The notes under the pieces are model-generated. The model did not search any database. It was given only the letters and a program-made list of their open reading frames with translations, and had not been told where the DNA came from. Below, piece by piece: positions 47,899-60,617 of a stretch of 64,000 nt of DNA (position 1 is the first letter of the stretch; every line of letters starts with the position of its first letter). Origin of the DNA: Chalara sp. BL73 (lineage: Eukaryota; Ascomycota; Leotiomycetes; Helotiales); contig CAKJVC010000055.1 in NCBI GenBank assembly GCA_918026815.1, positions 1 to 64,000 on the forward strand. Reading direction: 5' to 3'. Both the position numbers and the translations under genes were made by a program.

Positions 47899-48199
47899 AT
47901 GGCGAAGATGAAGCGAGATAAGATCACCTCATATCGGCTATCCCGAGAGGTAGTACAGGAGTATCTAGAATCAATCTTTGTTGGTGTTTCGGACTTCGAA
48001 CTCAAGGTAAACACCTGTGAATGATTTAAGGGTTTGGATTATGAACTGACTCTGTGTGAAGCTTAAATCCGACCACTGGGTCTTCTACATCCCTCGAAAG
48101 TTGACCACCGTGAGTAGTCCGAGTTTAGTGGTTGCGTCGGGCTGATTTCCTGTGATAAAGGCCGAGGCTGATGCGCTGGATGAAAAGAGAATGCCATAG
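47899..48199 (+). CDS. Small protein of 64 residues, three exons
   Basis: Exons 47899-48006, 48062-48109 and 48161-48199 join in frame through introns of 55 and 51 nt (GTAAAC, AACTGAC, GAAG; GTGAGT, GCTGATT, AAAG). The product starts MAKMKRDKITSYRLSREVVQ, continues YLESIFVG and DFELKLKSDHWVFYIPRKLT, and ends TAEADALDEKR then MP. The final helix-strand-PRKLT-helix layout recurs, as I recall, as a short stand-alone or C-terminal module in filamentous fungal proteins, but I cannot name it. It could be an intact small gene or the surviving end of a larger one. The 3.2-kb gene-poor DNA before it shows no other exon. Function unknown. Confidence 0.55.
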
Positions 48200-48707
48200 C
48201 GATGCCTGATATTTTCCCCCTAATTATTCGGCGGAGGGATTTGCGGGAAATATTTAGAACCAGTGGGTAACAGGCAAATTGGCGGCGTAACACAATAAAT
48301 GACTCACGACCACGCAAAGTATAAAGATAATTCTCGAGAAGGCTGAGGCTGTCAATGTGTCATGTGTAGCCATAAAACATGCTGGGTACGGGTTGGGTTT
48401 AGCGCAAATATCAGAATCTAAAATAACTCGAGAAATATTAATTGAGGTGCATCAGGTATGCCTGCACTTTGCATCATTGAGAGCCTTGAGAGAAACCTGC
48501 AAGCTTCGCCTAGCCGTTCCAATAAGGCAGTGGTGTCACCGATGAGCTGCGTGCCCGAGACTTTGAGCCTCACAATATCGGTCTGGTTTAAAATCGTTGT
48601 TAAAGAAGAAGTTTCCTACAGAATTCATCTCAGAAGATCAGCATTATAATATTATCGGATCTGAGACGTATCTCAGCTGTTAAGGCCCCTGTTGGCAGCA
48701 GCATTCA
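48200..48707. other. Intergenic between the small gene and the CorA-like gene
   Basis: Nothing coding recognised. The right end is the presumed promoter of the CorA-like gene. Confidence 0.5.
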
Positions 48708-50753
48708 ATGCAGGATATATCAGACGCAGAGTGGGACAAGTTCACACGATCATGTGTCGAGGCTGCGCGTTATCCCACCAATCTTGTTTATCATGACACC
48801 TACAACCACATTTCGGAAGGTTACTCTGAGCGTCTGGATGAGCAGGAAAACAGAATCTTTGTTGATGAGGCCAAGGCCAGCCTCACCTTGAGAGACTATG
48901 ATGAGGCCGTCAAACGTTTGCTCCACCCTAGACACCCCCCCCCCCCCCAAATCTAGAAATGACTCAAAACGAGCTAACCAGCAGAACCAACGGAAGGGTT
49001 TGAGAACATCACCATTTGCAGCAATCTGGATTTACAAGGCTACTTAATGGGCAGAATTTTATTGGGTCGACTTGACCCTCAATGTAGATTTGTGTGAGCA
49101 CAAAATAAGCCTCTCAATTCGGATTTACTAGGTTCCAGCATGCTGATAAGTGCATTTATAATAGCTTTATACATGCGCCCCATTCAAGAGAGAGACTCAA
49201 GACAACACGCGAAATGCTTACATTTGCATTGACATACCACCAAGTCATACCAACATTTCTTGATTTCCTATTCCCATTTGGCAAACAGCAGTATACGCAG
49301 GATTTTCAATTCAGTGGTTTTCAATCTGAAGACCGGCTATCGGAAGACGAGAGAGGGTTAGAGTTGCGCCAACTTGGACGGTCTGGGCGGGAGCTTCGAG
49401 TGTGTTATAACCTGAAATCTGTGGAAGTATCGAAAGGCCAGAAAGAGTGGCCGTGGTCTATTCGTCAGACGGCTGTGTACCATTCATTTGATGTGGAAAC
49501 CGGGAAAGCATTGTGGTTCATTATTAAAGGCGACCAGCTAATGGAAAAACGTATGGAAGCAGCAACACAAGCTGAAAGCTCGATAGGATTCAAATCACTC
49601 TCCTCGCTTGCCGAGTCATTCTCCGCAACGCTTCAAACACATCTTGTTGTTTTTGATTGGTGTCGAGATCACTGGCGGTGGTACCTAAACTTCCTCGAAC
49701 AAGAACTCCATAATTTAACACGAGAAGCTCTGCTAGTAGATCTCGATCGGCATTCAGACCGAAATAACACGAACCACAGCCTTGTGGTGGTAGAGCGTAG
49801 ACATTCCTCTCATTTAAGTAGCCCCCCAAAGCCAGCATCTAAGAAAGCCGCAGGAAGTCCCCACCGTCAAATCAAACAACCCACATCACACCTGTATCTA
49901 CAGCGAATACCGTCACCGGGAGCGGGAGCAGCCAGCTCGCCCAGTGAGTCACAAGACAGCTTGAACACAGATGAGGATTTTTCCTTCGGTGACCTGCAGA
50001 ACGTGCAGTCGCTTGAAGAGAAAGCAAACGAGACGATCCTTGTTCTTGACACAAACATTAGCACCCTCTCTCAAGCTAAGCTATATTACCGAGAAGTTGT
50101 TATCTCCGCAGAGTTTCCCAGGGACTTGCAAGCGGCTTGCGTAAGAGGCCTAGCGAACTTCGAGAGGAAGATTGGGAGCATTGTCGTCGACCTTAAACTG
50201 CAGCAAGCAAGAACAAAGATGCTACTGAGGCTGTTGACGGACAGAAAAAACCTGGTAAGTTCCGACCCTGTTAAGGTACATACTTATTTATGTCATTAAG
50301 CTTTATGGCATCTTACATTACCGCAACATGGAATCAAACAAACTTTTTTCCAGCAAAACCCAGTTGTCCGCGGGACATATGGAGGCTCTGACTCAGGATA
50401 TGCACGAGATTGCACGGAAGACCAAACAAGAGACCGTTTCAATGAGGATCATTACCCTCGTGACTTTATTCTTCCTCCCAGGAACTTTCATTTCAGTGAG
50501 CATCACATTTTGGTTAGATGTAAAGTTGCTAAAACTAGAGCAGACCCTTATGAGCACGGATATTCTTCAGTACGAAGTGGCAGAAGATGGAGAGTCACGT
50601 GAGATATTCCAACGCCGTGCTCTGCAGACATTCGTAGCAATCACACTGCCAACCATGTTTCTCACTTTCGCCGCTTGGTACGGGGTCTCCTTCTGTATAA
50701 ACCGAAAAGAAAAGGCGACAGCCGGGGTGAGGAAGCTGAAGCACGTAGTCTAG
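48708..50753 (+). CDS. Fungal CorA-like (MIT superfamily) membrane protein
   Basis: Five exons: 48708-48915, 48982-49093, 49132-50254, 50301-50495 and 50544-50753; 615 residues. The first intron contains a C13 run (about 48937-48949). The second is only 38 nt. The last (GTGAGC...GCAG, 48 nt) has no stop and reads through unspliced; removing it joins PGTFIS to TLMSTDI, as in relatives. The long N-terminal soluble part has YERxxR-like blocks of this family: SEGYSERLDEQENRIFVDEA, then PQCRFVFQHADK, HSRERLKTTREMLTFALTYH and QVIPTFLDFLF. The end has YGILHYRNMESNKLFSSKTQ, the coiled stretch HEIARKTKQETVSM, and two membrane helices (IITLVTLFFLPGTFIS; FVAITLPTMFLTFAAWYGV). The GMN motif of true CorA magnesium channels is absent, so transport of Mg2+ is not assured. 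Confidence 0.82.
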
Positions 50754-53700
50754 GCATCATCCCCTGCACCGCTAGAGGATCTGGGGAGCCCTACTTTGTT
50801 TTCTTTCAATCTATATGAACTGTAAGCTGTGCATTTTCATGTGCGAGGCAAGCATAATTATGGTATCATTAACGTACACGTATCGTTAGTGTACGGGTAG
50901 ACGGGGAAGAGCAACCCGAGGATGGACCATGGAAGGGATCCACATATCAGTAGGATATATTTCCTTGTATTACACGAAGCCGGCACCCATACTTCTCACT
51001 AATTCCACACTCCGTTTGCGGATATCATTTACCGCTTTAGAGGCGACCGAGCAAGACTTCTAGTTGCAGCAACGGAATCAGATGGAGGCTTGGATGCCTA
51101 CAATTTTTGTGCACAGCCTCTTGGTCACCATCTCCGTGGCTGCAATACGCGGAACAAATCAGCCTCGCTCAATCACTGTCTGCCCGATAGATGAATGAGA
51201 TGACTACTCCTGTGCCTTTCGTATTCCCCATTAGGAAAGGGATGAAACGCCTCTCGCCTCCCTCCCTGGCCTGTGCGCGGTGATCTGTTGAGTTAAAAAA
51301 AGGTACAGGGCGGCCCGAACCGTTGGAGTGGGTTTTATCCGGGAGACGTTGTGGGGTGGAACGTGCGTAGGGAACGGGTCCTAAGTTCTTTCCGAAGGGG
51401 CAGCTAGCTTTTATCACATTTACCTCTCTGTTTCTAAAAACCTTCTTAGTGCCTTCTTCTAGAGGAGGGATCTCTAGAATATCATGTCTGTGATCCCTAC
51501 CTTTAGTGAGACCTGCTCCGCATTTAATCTTTTCCGTTTTGTCCAATCAACTAGATAGGGTAAGCTTTGAACTATTATTACTAGCGAAATCGGCTTCCAC
51601 CTCGAACACTTTTAGAATTTAAACTAAGCCACATTGCCAAGGCGCTTCCTATTGCCTTAGAGTATTTATAGTTAGCTGATTTCATCACGCGCCACACCTC
51701 CTCGACAGCTTCTTCCAGTGTTTGGGAGGCAATGAGCAGGTTCAAATCGAGCAATTACACAGTTCACACAGCCCATCGCAGAAAGTCGACAGTAGAAACT
51801 AGTAGATAGCTATATTTCGCATAACGATTTTGCATAAAAGCGGATCGTCGAATCATTAATGCAAGTTTAAAAAACATTTTTGCAAAGCAAGCGTTGAGCA
51901 GTTAAAATATAGTACAAACGAATATTGTTTTCTGGCGAACAGAATACCGCGATGCCCAATTCGCAGCAGCGAAGCCCCTATCTTCCACGTCCTCTCCACT
52001 ATTCACTTCTATGTGGCCCCCATGGAAGATTCGGCATTTTATAGCATTGATAAGAGTGAGCACAGGGCTCATGGTCAACCATTACAGGGACTCCCCTCAA
52101 AACTGATAAGTGATCGGGAGTTATTCCATTTCCCTGATAGGCGCTTTACTGCCGCGTAATTTATTTGAAGTTGTCTCAGTCTGCTTAACCTCTTGAACGC
52201 TGGTCGAAAGAGACATTGGGTGGGATTGGAACAAGTCTACTGGTCACTAGTCGGGTAACATCGAAGTATCTAAATGGTGGAGTAGACATGGTTCTGATAT
52301 TGTGTGTTTGTGTTCCATCCATCGAAAGGTCTGTCTTGAATCTCGCTTCGAAAGCCAAGAACAAAACCTCCTGCGGCACCACGAAAGGAAATGCGATTCC
52401 GTAAATGGTCCCCCTTGTAGCTAAAAGCCGTGTTAAGTAATAATTCGAACTGGTCCCTTCATCGATTCGCCGTATCTGTTTCGAATATGCCTCTTCTCGT
52501 TGTCTTCCCGTACTCCAAATCCGCTTTTGGTTCCTGCTGGACTCCGGTTGCACTCGTAGGGGCAGAGGTATTGTGCTAGACCCTGTGCTCATATTCAATG
52601 TCTTGCTTCGTGCCGCAATCGATCCCGTTGTCCAGCACAGCGAAAGACGCAATTTTTGTGCACACGGCAGGCATAAGGTTTCGAGTGCGTCCTTTCGTGG
52701 CGACTACAGGTACTCAATCAGTATTCGAAGAAATCACAGAGCATATTTTTGACTTTTACGTGAGGTGTGATTGCATCCGAAAGGGGGCACTATTTGGACA
52801 CTGCACACACCAGAATAGGGCCTCTCGTGGAGATTGATGAGCCTGATCGTCGTGGATGAAAGGGGAGTTTTTAGATGCTGCAAGAGGCCTTGAAGCAGAG
52901 GCCTCTCTTGCGGCACTTGAAGCAGACATTCTACCTACGAGAGGGTTGGGAAAGCCGGAAGATTCAGTTGAATTGGCCCCCGAGATTGAAGGTCTGTGCT
53001 GACCTTGACGAGGGACCTCATTCTGATCCAGTGGCTCCAAGCTGACACGGCTGATATCTTGTGGAGAGAAAAAGGGCTGTGCTACAGACAGTTGTGATAA
53101 GGCGGTATCAGAATGATGGAATCATTGCAAAAATCCGAGTGACGGATCATGAAGTACGTGTTTTCGAATTGACTTGTGGGTAAGGGGGGGGTCTTGGGAA
53201 TCGCAATTGCTTCTTAGTTGCCAGTCATGTTAACCTGAAATTGGTCGTTGAGCGGAGTAAGCGCTCCGCTCGTTTGCTGTAGGGAGAGGGAGGAGGCTTA
53301 ATATGAGCGATCAATGATAGGGTAGCAAGGATTTCGGCCGCGCCTAGGTGTATAACCCAGCACCGCCGCCGTGTTTGTGCACAGCGAAGAGCACTTGAAG
53401 CCCGGTCCCTTAGAAGGAAAACCCGCCGAATATCGCAGTCGTAGCGTTAGTATTGAAAAGAAAAGAGTATGGAAATTGGAAATGTTATACCACTAAGCGC
53501 TCCGGCACCGAGCTTAGCGCGAGCTGCCTCAGCAGGGATATCCGCCCCTTTTGTCTACGTGAGGGGCTTCCAGCCTCGTCTTTCGGTGACTTTTCCTATT
53601 TTTCTGACGCAGGTCAAAAATGCATTACGTTTTAGAGGCTTCTCAAATGCGCACCTATTAAAAGAAGTTCGGCGATCTCTGAGCCACAGGACCGATAGAG

Positions 53701-54167
53701 TTATCCAAAATCATTCTAGCGTTGGAATAGTATTGGCAATGCAGCTTAGTGTATTGTATTGTACGTATGTGGGCTGAAGCCGATTTCGCTAGCACCTGGG
53801 CAGAGCCAAGTCCCCCCCCATCTCTTCGCATGACGCCTTATCGCGTTGTGCCTGTATCTGTGCATATACGCTACCTTGGAGTTTATTCGCTAGAATGAAG
53901 AGCATTACAGCACATTAGACTCTCGATAACAGCTAGAATGTCAGTGATCCAGCTCATGCAGAGTCTTTGTTAGCCTCGCAGGCTCCCATATACCTTTTTT
54001 TATCTGGCTACCTAACTTGAGCGGAAAGCTGCGGTGTAATATTGTATGCTGTATTTGCTATATGTAGTGCTGCATTGGCTTGCTCGTTGTCCTCCTTCCG
54101 CCACGAGTTTGAAGCGTACTAGTGAACGGCGCATAGCCGTGTTCTGCACCGTTTAAACCTATCCATC
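50754..54167. other. 3.4-kb gene-free block of unusual look
   Basis: No gene recognised. Two parts, about 51,170-51,550 and 52,190-53,800, seem less AT-rich than flanking DNA. They hold open stretches on both strands (51169-51546 minus, 52185-52652 minus, 53469-53777 plus) with no fungal family motif. There are C/G runs (G7 near 53186, C8 near 53811) and a short inverted element AGCGCTCCGCT near 53,260. The look is partly organelle-like, which is only an impression. Possible origins are an organellar insertion, a foreign segment or ordinary non-coding DNA. Confidence 0.3.
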
Positions 54168-57100
54168 ATGTCACATCCGAGGCTGGACAGAGATTCAGCG
54201 TACCAGGACTTTTTGACTTGGGAAGAAAAGAGCTGCCAACCCGGTCTTATTGATCCCACAAGCAATGAGAAGCCTCTATTTCTACCAGCCAAGGTACTAC
54301 AACAATATTTCAAAGACAATAACTACGACAACCTCAACAAACTTCTGCATGCTTCTTTTCCAGGCCAGGAGGTTCCTGTCGACGCTGACAAGGTTGCAGA
54401 GAAATGTACCAAAGTCTTCTGCATCCTGCTATTAATTGGAAAGCCTGAATATATCCAAAGATTCATGTCCCGCGATCATCTGCAAGACACTCATCTGCCT
54501 TTCTACGTCAACTACCCTCCTGCAGACTTCCCAAAATGCACAACAGACCAGAACCCCAAGGACTTTCTAAAACGGTTCTGCGAGAAACAATGGGAGGTAT
54601 GCGCGCCAGAAATAGACTTCCAAGCTAGCAGACAATTCGAAGAACACTGCATTCTGCCCATCAACGTGAAGAAGAAACTTGGAGGCGGTATGAGTGCAAC
54701 TATTTACGAAATCGAGCTACATTCGGCTTACAATCAGCTCAACAATGCCTCGCAAGTAAGTTTATACTTCCCCTACATAATTTGGCATAAGCACAATTCT
54801 AATCGCAAGTGTCCCCAGGGGTCGGAGAATCTATTTGCGAATAAACTTGTCCTCAAAACTTACTTTGGCAAATATTCTGATATATACTTTAATAACGAAG
54901 TCAATGCTTTCCGAAGGATTCGATCTTGTCGTGCTTCGAGCATAATCGGTTTCTATGGAGCATTCAAACACGGCAATCGCTCTAACATCCTCCTCGAATT
55001 TGCTGATAAAGGTACTCTCGAACGATACTTTAAGGAAATCGCCCCGCCTACTTCCGGGGAAGACATAAACAAATTTTGGAAGCACCTATTCCAATTGGTA
55101 GGGGCATTGTGTAGCATACACGAGGTGCAGGCTTCGTCGGCTATGAGTGATCCTCAGCCTTTGCAAGGGTATGTCCTGTACCTGTACCGCTTCGGTTTGT
55201 TTCGTTCACTGATTGTTCCAGATGGCATCAGGATGTGAAACCAGCCAACATTTTAGTATCAACCTTAGGTGGGACGAGAAAGTCACCATTCGATTGGGAA
55301 TTTAAACTTGCAGATCTTGGAGTCAGCCATTTCAAGAAGATGGTCTCGCCAGCTGAGAGCGGGACAGACCAAGATTCCCAAGGCACAGTAACTTATGGTA
55401 TGCTTATACTCCTTTGTTGACGGATTGTACAAGCTGATCGTTTCTCATAGGGGCTCCTGAGTGCTGCCGAACTGATGAAGTTCTATGGAAGAGTAAATTC
55501 CAAGTCTACCCGACGATAGACATATGGTCGCTTGGTGGGGTGTTTAGTGAGGCCGCCGCGTGGCTGGTGGGGTCACATGAAGAAGTGGAAAGATATCGTC
55601 GAAAACGCCGAGCAGCAACGAAAAATATCCCTGGACTTCAAGACATTGACTGCTTTCACAATGGTGAGAATGTGTTGCCAATGATTCGAGCCTATCATGA
55701 AAGCCTAGAAAAGCGCTTCAGTCCTCACGATTGCATCACCAAAAAAGTATTAGACATGATCGAGAACAGCATGCTTCTTCATGAGACAAATAGGAACAAA
55801 TCAATTGATGTCTGGAAAATATCTCAGCGAATACTGGACAGTGCGAACATTGAATTGAAGCAAAGGCGAGCAGAAAACGATCCAAGTACCCCTACAAAGC
55901 ATAGCAGGGCTAGCTCGTCAACTTCTTCTACCCCTACATCTCCGGCACACTCGCGCCGTGATTCAGGATTTGGTCACGGTGGTGGTTTTGATGAGTTGCC
56001 CTGGGTTATGCCACCTCTGCAGATTTATCCATCAGATAGCCACGATCAGACAGAGACAGGGGGCGTATTTGGTGGGATCGGGTTGCATCGCATTGACTCA
56101 AACCGGTTGGTACAGAGGCGCGAGCAATCAACACGACGGATGGCAACCCATTACGGAACTCTTGACGGTACCACCACACCTTTGAATCTCAATCCCCGTT
56201 TGGGTCCTCGGTCGCAAAGCCATGACATTCAGTCAACACGGCCAATGCACAATATTACGCAGAGCGTAGATGGCCTTAACACTCATGAAGGAGAGAAAAT
56301 GCGCCAAGGTTCCCACGACTGGATTTCCCCAGAGCGTCATGACGTATACAACATGCCACTACCACCCACTACAAACGGGCTATCTGACGAGCCTTCGGAC
56401 GGGCCTATAAATCAGGGGCTAGCAGATCCTACGATTTTAACTACCCATCACACTCCGAATAGCTTTCCTCACAAATTGTATTCAGAGGTCGATTTCAATC
56501 AGCCGCAAGATGGCATTGTCCACAGGAGGCATTTCAACAGCGGCGTCAATGGTTTTAATCAAGTCAAAACAAACTCGGGGGTCTGCATCAATTCATCACA
56601 ACGGCCGACCGTGCCAATGACCAATGCCAAATGCAATACGGATGACAACCAAGATATGGCTGCTGCTCCTTGGCCTCAAAATAGGCATTCAATGGGAGAT
56701 CCTAGAGGTCCCTCGCAACCACCGCAACAGACACCATTACAACAGCGCATTAATTACTCAGACCAAAGTGACCAAATAGATATCGTACAAAACCCTTTTC
56801 ATAGTATGTGTTTTTCTTTTATCAGCCTGCACGTTGAGTCAAAACTCCATCTCAAACAATGTTAAGGAATATCGGTGGCATTTTGACGCCTTCTGTTCTT
56901 CTTGCAAAGTTCTGTTCTCTATTTTAGGACCCAACACTGACTCAATCTTCACAGACAAGCTAGCAGCCAAGCCAGCGGCATCAGCATCTCAACCAGACAA
57001 CTTGCCGCACCATGATATTATTTCGCACTGCACCGAGCCCTCCAATACGAATAACCCCACAAGTAAGGCGTGCAAGCCCCCTGCCATCTTATCAGTGGCA

Positions 57101-57916
57101 ACTGCCTTAAATTGGCGATCGAAACGAGGTAAGATAGAAGACCTCCGAGGGTCCCATCTCTTCGGTCGATTGAAGGCACGAGATCATGTAAGTAAGCCTC
57201 TTTCTCTTTGTCAATAGCCACTTATTAAAGCCCCTTAGGAATTCCTCGTTGACGACGCTTTGTCAATGCTGCCTTGTTGGGATGACGTTGAGTCTGTATT
57301 TGACGTTTTGGCTTATATCCTAAAGGCAGCAGATCCTGATGGAATAGGTCTAAAGTTCACGACGTTTGAGGGTCGATTCAACAGCAAAAACAGATGGAGG
57401 AAAAACTCTTCTACTAAGCTGCTTGGCAATGTTCGTGACCGGCGGCACAGGATCAGTGGAACCAGCAACATCACATACCGCCTGGACTCAATTTTGGAAC
57501 CTTACATAACGAAATTGACCAACGCATACAACTTAGCACGAGGGGGCAAAGTACGCAAATTGAATCTTTACGTCTTAACTGATGGAATTTGGGAAGATGA
57601 GTGCAACCCTTTGCCAACTATAAAAAAGCTGGTCACAAAGCTGCAAGAGTTCGAGTACACCACGGATTCTAAACAGGTCGGAATTCAATTCATAAGTTTT
57701 GGCAACAATGCTAAGGGGCTCAAACGCCTGAAAGAACTGGACGATAACCTTGGATTGCCAATGTGAGTGACCTGAAGCATTATACCTTTGATGGACTAAT
57801 TGGGTAACTCTTTGCTCAGGGATATTGTTGATACCACTCCGTTCAATGGTAACGTGTGGAAGATGCTTCTTGGAGCAATTGACAAAACCTTTGATGGGGC
57901 TGCAACAACCGCCTAG
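54168..57916 (+). CDS. Protein kinase fused to a C-terminal von Willebrand factor A domain
   Basis: Seven exons, 54168-54755, 54819-55168, 55222-55397, 55451-56803, 56928-57187, 57239-57762 and 57820-57916, are all phase-consistent and give 1115 residues. The N-terminal 165 residues form a conserved leader of this fungal family (PLFLPAKVLQQYF, LLLIGKPEYIQRF). The kinase domain has a weak Gly loop (KLGGGMSATIYEI), Lys in LVLKTY (about 209), HQD instead of HRD in WHQDVKPANIL (about 315), DLG instead of DFG in ADLGVSHF (about 343) and GAPE. Next comes a disordered linker of about 450 residues. The vWA domain (about 905-1105) has EFLVDDALSM, GTSNITYRLD and LYVLTDGIW. The first MIDAS motif DDALS lacks one of the usual Ser/Thr. 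Such architecture suggests a kinase regulated by protein binding; its partners and any immunity-like role are unknown. Confidence 0.85.
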
Positions 57917-60617
57917 CAAGCTCATCGGCTAAGCGTCTAACCGATGATTTCTGTTTGATTAATTTCTTTAGGTTGTTGCAACTTGCTACACAATCGCCGG
58001 TTCAACGTACTATCACTACAACCGGTTCATTAACACCTTCGATTTTCCATAAAAATCATTTAGATTTATAACGGATTATATAGGCAATAGCTGGTGGAGT
58101 TTCAAGCATTAGATAACACTGTATTTATTCACTTCACATAGAAGTAGACATTCTTGTCCACATGCATTCTGGTATAAATTTAATGGCGCACGATACATAA
58201 AGGCACAGTCTCCGTAGGGCTGTTGGTTCTGTCTCTTTTTCATTCTTGCATAAGGAAATTAAAGGAGATAGGGTGGAAGGGTAGATAGGGGGCGTTGGAG
58301 GATGATAAACGAAACTAATATTTACCTATCAGTTAATTGTCAATTTCGTCATTAGTAAAACAAAATCCCTCCCAGAATAGGGCCTCAAAAGTCACTGCTT
58401 TCGTCGTTGGAGTCATCTACAAGCAGTATTGGTAATATTTTTTTGTATAACCAATTTGTTCCTGCAAAGTATCGTCAGCGACGATACCTAAAACCTCGAA
58501 TTACAAAAATTAATACATATCTTGTGAGTCAAAGCATTCCACTTCTTATCATGAATCCTTTTTCTCTACGATATAGTGTAAATTCGTGAGAAGGAACAGC
58601 GTAGCAATCTCAAATTAGTCCCAGTCAAAGATCGGTTTCCCCACTTGTAGGGCAGTTTATTGTTATCGTGGTAGATATTGGCGGATAATGTCCGCCAGGC
58701 TGAACACGTACTAAAGACAGGAAGTTGGTTTTTTTTTTGGCCTTAATTATGGAGAAAGAGGTGGCTTGTTATTTTGCAAAGCTGTAGATACTACGTGAAC
58801 CAACGTTGCTCGGGTTCTTGATGCCCAGCTGCTGTCCATGAGGTGAGCAAAGCCAATGGTTCAATTGGATTTGAAACTTGCACGTTGACGGTATCACAAT
58901 ATGGGCAACTCAATGGAGCGGTAATCAGAGCATGCGCTGCCTATTTTTCTTGTTGAAGACCGGGCCGGGCATAGAGAGCTACGAGACAGGGAAGTATACC
59001 CTGGTAAGCGAAAGGTTGAGAGAAAGAGGAATAACTGAAGAGCTGAACAAGGTGAGGTAATAAGTGAGGAGAGAATTAATGGAAAAACGATAACAATGCG
59101 GATTATTTGAATAAATCCTTTAACATAATACGTTGATGCGGTAGGGCTACTAAAGGGGAAAACCACCCTTTTCCGGATAATCCTCACTTTTTTAAAGAAT
59201 AACTCAATGCTGAAAAAAGAAAGACGACCTCGTTTAAACCTTAGAAGAAAGGATGGCACAGGATGGGCGGGAAGTGCGGCGTCGGCTCGAGCGAAAGCAC
59301 GCAATGTCAATTCTTTTGCAGCCGTCTCCGCCGACCGTGCAGCTAGTTTGTGGCACGCTTTGTATTTGAACAGTGACATCCCGAACCGTCAGTTCAAGAA
59401 AATTGAAGCACGGCCTTTAGATAACCGCAGGCACCTGATCCACTTTTTCTGGGAAACTAATTTCAAAAACATCTCTGGTGCCAGATTTATCGACTTAGTT
59501 GGGTTCTAATTTGGGTCCCCGCTGGGTTCCAATAGTTAGAATAATATAAAGGAGTCACATCGGGCTTTTAGATTAAAGGAACTTTTCCATTTAAGCCTCG
59601 CTCAGATGGTTTGGCAATCTTACCGCTGGATATATTCGACTAACTAATGCATCGTTTTCTGGTTTGCATCCCACGTGTCACAAAGCAGCTTATATAATCA
59701 CGTAAGCTCTTTTTAAGAACCTTCCCTTATCATTCTGATTTTCTCTCTCGTGCTACGTCTTGCATCTAGAATCAAACATACATAAGCCCTCACACACCGT
59801 ATAGACATGGCTGCCTAGTTTATGCTACTATCATTGCATACTCCAACTTGCGGGGCGCTATTTCCTAGACTATGTAGACAAGTTACTGGCACAAGAGATG
59901 CGCTAGTAGCGGAAAACTATTGGTACGAGAGAATGGTTCGCACAAAAGTTGGGTTGGCATCAAAATACTATTAGTACAAACGCATAGTTACTGCCATGAA
60001 ACTATTGGAACTAAGAAGTCATTGGTGCTATAAATTACCGGTACAAATAATTCGCTGGTACCACCAAAAGCAATTGTACTAAACAAAGTTGGTACAAAGA
60101 AACATGCCGATTCGTTTTCCTTGGACATGACTACATTCGCAATACAGAAGCAAATGAGACTAAAGAATGATCAGTTGCCGGAAGTGAGAGCTGGATCGTG
60201 GCTGGTCATGGGGAGTAGAGCCTGAGCAACCTGCCTAAGCATTACTATAATATATGTAGGGGCCGTTTTGGCCCCTGCTACGGGAACGGCTGCCCGGCCT
60301 TAGGGTAATTCTTAGTCACGTGTTCGTAACATCCTAGAGAGTGTTAAATCTGGAGAATCTAGTATCATTGAAGAGGTTGCCAATGGGTATAGAGAATTAG
60401 ACCTTGAAGTCGTGTTGTGCGTCTGGTCTGGACCTCTTCTAAATTAGGCTATGCGCTATATAGCTGTATCGCTCCGAAACGCTTCTATGCCCGCCAGACA
60501 TGGCACACTGCTCAGAAAATTTGTACTATGCTGAGACTGCTAATTTGTATATCTTGTTAATTAAGTGCCAGCTGCTGAAATTGATATGAATTCATATGAA
60601 TTTGCGTCCACGCTGCT
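57917..60617. other. Long intergenic region
   Basis: No gene I can support. A 100-codon frame at 59207-59509 (RAKARNVNSFAAVSADRAAS, HALYLNSDIPNRQ) has no recognised family and is overlapped by a 161-codon frame on the other strand. A degenerate short repeat occupies about 59,885-60,100 and is listed separately. Confidence 0.4.
59885..60100. repeat. Degenerate short repeat with core ATTGGTAC
   Basis: About a dozen imperfect copies of a core ACTATTGGTACnA occur every 15-20 bp: ACTGGCAC, CTATTGGTACGA, GGTTCGCAC, CTATTAGTACAA, ACTGCCAT, CTATTGGAACTA, CATTGGTGCTA, ACCGGTACAA, CTGGTACCA, AATTGTACTA and GTTGGTACAA. The period is loose. It looks like a decayed microsatellite-like array or a cluster of protein-binding sites. 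It is not part of any gene I recognise. Confidence 0.55.

Noticed and set aside
48937..48956. Stop codon after the poly-C run as the end of the CorA-like gene's first ORF
   Set aside because: Family blocks resume in frame after 48982, and the branch point and CAG acceptor just before it argue for an intron.
58894..59509. Overlapping open frames of 161 (minus) and 100 (plus) codons
   Set aside because: No family features and no splice context on either strand, so neither can be preferred.
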